From Acidobacteriaceae bacterium KBS 89 (GTDB lineage: Bacteria; Acidobacteriota; Terriglobia; Terriglobales; Acidobacteriaceae), in the NCBI GenBank assembly GCA_000381605.1, contig KB906758.1:124001-188000 (forward strand): a DNA stretch of 64,000 nt, given 5' to 3'. Each line of letters opens with the position of its first letter. The stretch's first letter is position 1. The notes beneath the pieces are model-generated. The model was not told the DNA's origin. It saw only the letters and a list, made by a program, of their open reading frames with translations, and made no database searches. Positions 60,282-64,000 of this stretch are shown in pieces. The position numbers and the translations under genes were made by a program.

Positions 60282-63200
60282 TCAGCGTGCCTTGGCTTCG
60301 GATTTCTCGCTCTCAAGGAGCGCATCGAGACTGTAGACCGCGGACGCGGCTGCCTCTAGAGCCGCCTTGATCGCCTTACTTAGCTCCACGATTGCGCTGC
60401 GGTCTGGCATGGATTCGCCAGCGAGCTTGATCAGGACCGGCAACTGAAGCCACCAAATCAACTCCTCATAGGACTCCTTGACGAAATAGGTGTACCCGTG
60501 GGCTTCGTGTACGCCGGTTAGCCAGCGGACATCGGCGTCATGCCACAGGAAAGGAGCGAGAGCCGCGGTAACCTGCTTCCGCTCCCTTGGCGCTTTGGCC
60601 GGAGCAGCACTCGTAGCGGTTGCGGATGCCGCGACGCCGTCAATTGGCACTGTCTTCGCTTTTTCGGGTAGGGTGCTCGAAACCTCGGGCGCGGACACGC
60701 CAGCTTCAACCAACAGGGCAACCTTGATTCGGGCTGCCACGCGCCAGCTTTCGTCCCCCTTGATTCCCAGCGCTAAGAAGGAATGTGCCAATGGCTCGCG
60801 TAGGCGTAATCGATCAAACAGATCGAGTGCCGCGCGCTCCGGCTTCTCTGCGTCGATCGATTCCGCGAGCAGCTCCAGGACACACCAGCTGAGTACCGGA
60901 CCCCAAATGGCGGTGGCTATCAATTCGGGGCTCAGGCTCGGTAGTAATCGGCGAGCCCCGATGTTCCAGGGAGTGGGAAACAGTCTCTCGAGTGCTGGGA
61001 TGTCCATCGCAGCACGCAAACGTTCGCGACATTTCTCTCCGAGCAAGGCTGGCTTAGTGGGCCTGACCACGAGAGGTTCCCCTCTGCGAGCGCGATACGC
61101 AACCTGCGATTCGCGCAAGAAATCCTGGCATCGTGTCCATGCTGTCTCAAGGAACTCCTCCCTCTGCAGCTCGATCTTCTTCTGCTTCTCCGAGCCCCGG
61201 GCTGCTTGAGGATGTTCAGACAATTCGGCGAGTGTTCGCACCAGCGCAGGGTCCAGCAGCCGACGGAGGGCGTCGTGTGCAGGCCGCAATGCCAGGTTGA
61301 TCAGTTCGTCTTCCAGATTAGGGACGCCGCGTCCGTTTAGCTCGTCACACAAGCGGTCCCAGGGCTTGTCTGCAGTCGAACGCATCTCGCGCCAATCCAT
61401 AAAGATGTGGCACTGATAGGCGTGCAGGTCGAGGTGCAGACCCCGTTCCGCGATAGTCGTTGCACGCCGCAGATATTCGAGTCCGGTTAGGGTGTCGCGA
61501 TAGGAAAGAACGATCGCTGGGTCGCCGCTCAGTTCAAGGCCTTCCCTCAGCCGCCGCTGGCGCAGCCCTCCCGCGTCCTTGTCTGCATAGGCTGCCGACC
61601 AGTCGATGGTCCCCTTCGTTGTGGAATAGCGGTTGTTGTAAAGAACCAACCCGCGCCGGTCTCCCTGCCGGTTGGAGTAGGCGAAGACGTTTTCGTCGAC
61701 TGTGCCGTTTTCGGTGTAGAAATCGTAGAGCAGGAAGTCGCTGCTCTCGGCAAAGAGCGAGCGCCGGTGCAGCAAGGGCGCTATTTCTCGCTCATGTCGT
61801 TCCACCAGCCAGTGGTTTGGTGTCTCGTCATACCGTGGTCTCCGATACTCCATGCCGTACTTCTCGGTGAACCCCTCTACCTGACCGTGACCGAACATCG
61901 GCAACCCCGGCAATGTCGCCATCATCGCTGTAACGCCGAAGCACTTGTCGCCATCACCAAATTGATCGACGGTTGTACGCTCGTCCGGATTGCTCATGAA
62001 GTTGACGTAGCGCTTCATGATGTCCGGGTCGAACTCGAGCGTGTTTTTGAGCACCAGCCGATATTTTGCGTTGTCCTCGTCACGCATCATGTTCATGAAG
62101 GCACTGTTATAGACACGATGCATTCCCAGCGTTCGGACGAAATAGCTCTCCATCAGCCAGAAGGCCTCGGCCAGCAATAATGTCCCCGGAACTTCGGCAG
62201 CTACTCTGTCTACAACTTCCCGCCAGAACTCATGCGGCATATGCGCGTTGAATTCGGCGTTCGACATGCCGTATTCGGCGCGGGAGGGAATCGCTCCGCT
62301 GCTGCCAGGTCCGGGAAACCACAGGCGGTGAAAGTGGCGCTTTGCCAGGGTCATTGCCGCGTCAAAGCGGATGACCGGGAACAAGCGTGCCACGTGGAGG
62401 ATGGTCTGGATCACCTGTTCGCGTACTGCCGGGTTCAAGTAGTCAAGTTGGGCGGTATCGTTCCACGGGAAGCTCGTGCCGTCATTGCCGTGATAGATGT
62501 ACCTCGTCTCTCCCGACGCCCGGTCGCGCCGTTGGAATACCACCGCCGCGTCCGTCTGCTCGTAGTAGTGGCTTTCGATCTTGATCTCCACCCGCGGGTC
62601 CTGTGACAGGTCAGGTCCATCAAAGTTGTAAGCGGGATACGGTGGATCCTGCCGTGAGAGGAACCAGTCCGGATGCTCCACAACCCAGGGCGAATCAATA
62701 CCCATATGGTTTGGCACCATGTCGCTGGCCAATCGGATGCCCCTTGCATACGCGCGATTCCGCAAATTCACATAAGCGGTTTCGCCCCCAATGTCCTCGG
62801 CGATGTTGTAATCGAAGAGCGAGTATGCCGAAGCCACCGCATCCGGGTTTCCACACAGCTGCTTGATCGTTTGCGACGCTCGGCTACGCTCCCAGATACC
62901 GATCAGCCAAAGCGAGTTCATCCCGCGACGTGCAAGCGTATCCAATTCTTCGTCCGGGATCTGGTCGAGCCGTGTAATCGGCCTCCCATGTCTCTTGCTG
63001 AGCTGTGCGAGCCACACGTAAGTGCTCTTGGCGATTAGCACGGCGCCTGGCATCCAGGCCACGTCCGGGCTGAACTTCTCAGCTTCATGGGCCGAATCGC
63101 CATACTGAGGCACCTCCGACTGGCTCACGATTGAGGGCCATTGCTGCTGGGAGGTCCCCCTGCGTCGTCGTGCGGCAGCAGCGGCGGCGGCCTCTGCAGC

Positions 63201-64000
63201 GGCTCTGGCAGCTGTCTGACCTTTAGCGCTCGGCGGATTGAATTGCGCCCAGATAGCCAGGTCTTCTTCGTGTAGGATCTCGCCCGCGATCGACAATAAG
63301 CGGTCGAGACTGTCCCCGATCAGCCGTCTCCACTTGACCCGGATCAGATCAAGTTGTTCCCTTAGCGAGCCTGGAGCGGCCACGGCGGGCGCTCGCAACA
63401 CGTCAAACAGGCTCTGCGGCTCGGAGTCTTCCATCGGTACAAGGGGGCGGGTTGCAAAATACGCCGGCAGCTTCTCCGCGACGCTTCGATAGGCGGTTTG
63501 CTCCGCGAGACCCCTGTCCTCGAACAACTCGTCGAATGCCCGAAAGGCTTCGTTGCGGTTGGCCATCCAAAGCAGCATCATCTCTTCCAGCGCGACCGCC
63601 CGGTGGGGTGTACCGTCGGTGGAGCCTGCCAGCCATTCTGTCGGGGTTTGCAGCGCGTGATAGACGCTGGTGCCCGGAAACTGCTCCACAAAGGTCAGCA
63701 GCATTCGGTCCAACTCATCCGACCCGATTTGCCCGGAGAACCAGGTGAGAGCATCCGTCATTACGGCCGGATCAAGCTCCTGCCGATAGCGCTCCAGGAG
63801 TACATGACTGGCCTCGTCAATCAAGCCCATGGCGTAGAGAGCTCCTGCATGCACTGCACGTTCGGGATGACTCTGCACATCGCGGACCTGATTCATCCGG
63901 TGCGCAAACTCACGGCTTGCCGACACGTTTGCGAAGACTACATTTCCCGTAAAGGTAAAGAGATTTACCGCGAATTGGTAACGGTCTCGCGCGCCCTTCG
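60282..64000 (-). CDS. Giant GH13 alpha-amylase-family protein, N-terminus beyond the window
   Basis: More than 1,230 residues are visible. The frame stays open through GTG 63926 to the right edge (…RYQFAVNLFTFTGNVVFANV), so the start lies outside. A helical N-terminal region and an Ala/Arg-rich linker (around 63170) precede a GH13 barrel. Region I is SDMVPNHMG, region II VIRFDAAM with the nucleophile Asp, and region III LLLAEAFW with the acid Glu. Region IV reads FMSNPDERT where NHD is usual. A helical C-terminal region of ~430 residues follows. It probably acts on alpha-glucans or trehalose/maltose-type sugars; no signal peptide is visible in this part. Confidence 0.85.
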   Translation of the reverse strand, partial: KGARDRYQFAVNLFTFTGNVVFANVSASREFAHRMNQVRDVQSHPERAVHAGALYAMGLIDEASHVLLERYRQELDPAVMTDALTWFSGQIGSDELDRMLLTFVEQFPGTSVYHALQTPTEWLAGSTDGTPHRAVALEEMMLLWMANRNEAFRAFDELFEDRGLAEQTAYRSVAEKLPAYFATRPLVPMEDSEPQSLFDVLRAPAVAAPGSLREQLDLIRVKWRRLIGDSLDRLLSIAGEILHEEDLAIWAQFNPPSAKGQTAARAAAEAAAAAAARRRRGTSQQQWPSIVSQSEVPQYGDSAHEAEKFSPDVAWMPGAVLIAKSTYVWLAQLSKRHGRPITRLDQIPDEELDTLARRGMNSLWLIGIWERSRASQTIKQLCGNPDAVASAYSLFDYNIAEDIGGETAYVNLRNRAYARGIRLASDMVPNHMGIDSPWVVEHPDWFLSRQDPPYPAYNFDGPDLSQDPRVEIKIESHYYEQTDAAVVFQRRDRASGETRYIYHGNDGTSFPWNDTAQLDYLNPAVREQVIQTILHVARLFPVIRFDAAMTLAKRHFHRLWFPGPGSSGAIPSRAEYGMSNAEFNAHMPHEFWREVVDRVAAEVPGTLLLAEAFWLMESYFVRTLGMHRVYNSAFMNMMRDEDNAKYRLVLKNTLEFDPDIMKRYVNFMSNPDERTTVDQFGDGDKCFGVTAMMATLPGLPMFGHGQVEGFTEKYGMEYRRPRYDETPNHWLVERHEREIAPLLHRRSLFAESSDFLLYDFYTENGTVDENVFAYSNRQGDRRGLVLYNNRYSTTKGTIDWSAAYADKDAGGLRQRRLREGLELSGDPAIVLSYRDTLTGLEYLRRATTIAERGLHLDLHAYQCHIFMDWREMRSTADKPWDRLCDELNGRGVPNLEDELINLALRPAHDALRRLLDPALVRTLAELSEHPQAARGSEKQKKIELQREEFLETAWTRCQDFLRESQVAYRARRGEPLVVRPTKPALLGEKCRERLRAAMDIPALERLFPTPWNIGARRLLPSLSPELIATAIWGPVLSWCVLELLAESIDAEKPERAALDLFDRLRLREPLAHSFLALGIKGDESWRVAARIKVALLVEAGVSAPEVSSTLPEKAKTVPIDGVAASATATSAAPAKAPRERKQVTAALAPFLWHDADVRWLTGVHEAHGYTYFVKESYEELIWWLQLPVLIKLAGESMPDRSAIVELSKAIKAALEAAASAVYSLDALLESEKSEAKAR

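Noticed and set aside
1..64000. tRNA, rRNA, complete insertion sequences or prophage genes
   Set aside because: None could be recognised by eye; no transposase, integrase or structural phage motif appears in any open frame.

Overview
This window looks like the dnaA/rpmH neighbourhood of an acidobacterial chromosome, probably family Acidobacteriaceae (the Terriglobus/Granulicella/Edaphobacter group). The case rests on three things: a duplicated FtsX-type permease with no ATPase partner (the ADOP family typical of Acidobacteria), the protein flavour of the housekeeping genes, and short dispersed repeats containing GTCATTTCGACC, which I associate with this group. No search was run, so genus is not assigned. 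The DNA is GC rich, and by eye the + strand is richer in C than G over most of its length.

Layout. 1-11.4 kb: start of a methyltransferase, dnaA (minus) with its terminator, a decayed AhpD-like gene, then rpmH, a cupin gene, rnpA, yidD, yidC and jag (plus), followed by a minus-strand block of three SRPBCC paralogues, a quinone-oxidoreductase-like gene and thrS. 11.4-14 kb: two related small Cys-finger genes, pseudogenes of an azoreductase and of TspO, and a possible 44-residue protein. 14-21.5 kb: folC, plsC, a secreted protein, a C26 amidotransferase hydrolase, rsmG, a small membrane protein, two parS sites, parA and parB. 21.5-30.7 kb: amidohydrolase, isoprenylcysteine-methyltransferase-like protein, HU, serine beta-lactamase-like protein, haloperoxidase-like hydrolase, TetR, LLM flavin oxidoreductase, DUF2461 and an SPFH protein.

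30.7-44 kb is the most unusual part. It has a papain-fold protease fused to an alpha/beta hydrolase, a HEAT-repeat protein, a seven-repeat FG-GAP propeller fused to a zinc metalloprotease, a LssY-domain/beta-barrel fusion, an orphan sensor kinase and a membrane-anchored TPR protein. 44-57 kb is accessory: an alpha/beta hydrolase, a MarR regulator with two palindromic operators facing a methyltransferase, a selenium-binding/methanethiol-oxidase-like protein coupled to a His-rich membrane protein, the ADOP permease, an RibD/DHFR-like protein, hypothetical genes, hairpin repeats and a GH105-like hydrolase. 57.5-64 kb has mnmE, a large decayed propeller/Ig-like gene and a very long GH13-family protein running off the right edge.

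How the parts work together: dnaA, parABS and HU serve replication and segregation. rpmH, rnpA, yidD, yidC and jag serve ribosome/RNase P biogenesis and membrane insertion. rsmG, mnmE and thrS serve translation. At least five genes are visibly broken (AhpD-like, azoreductase, TspO, a TPR protein and the propeller protein), so this region is undergoing gene decay. No CRISPR array, rRNA, tRNA or complete insertion sequence was seen.
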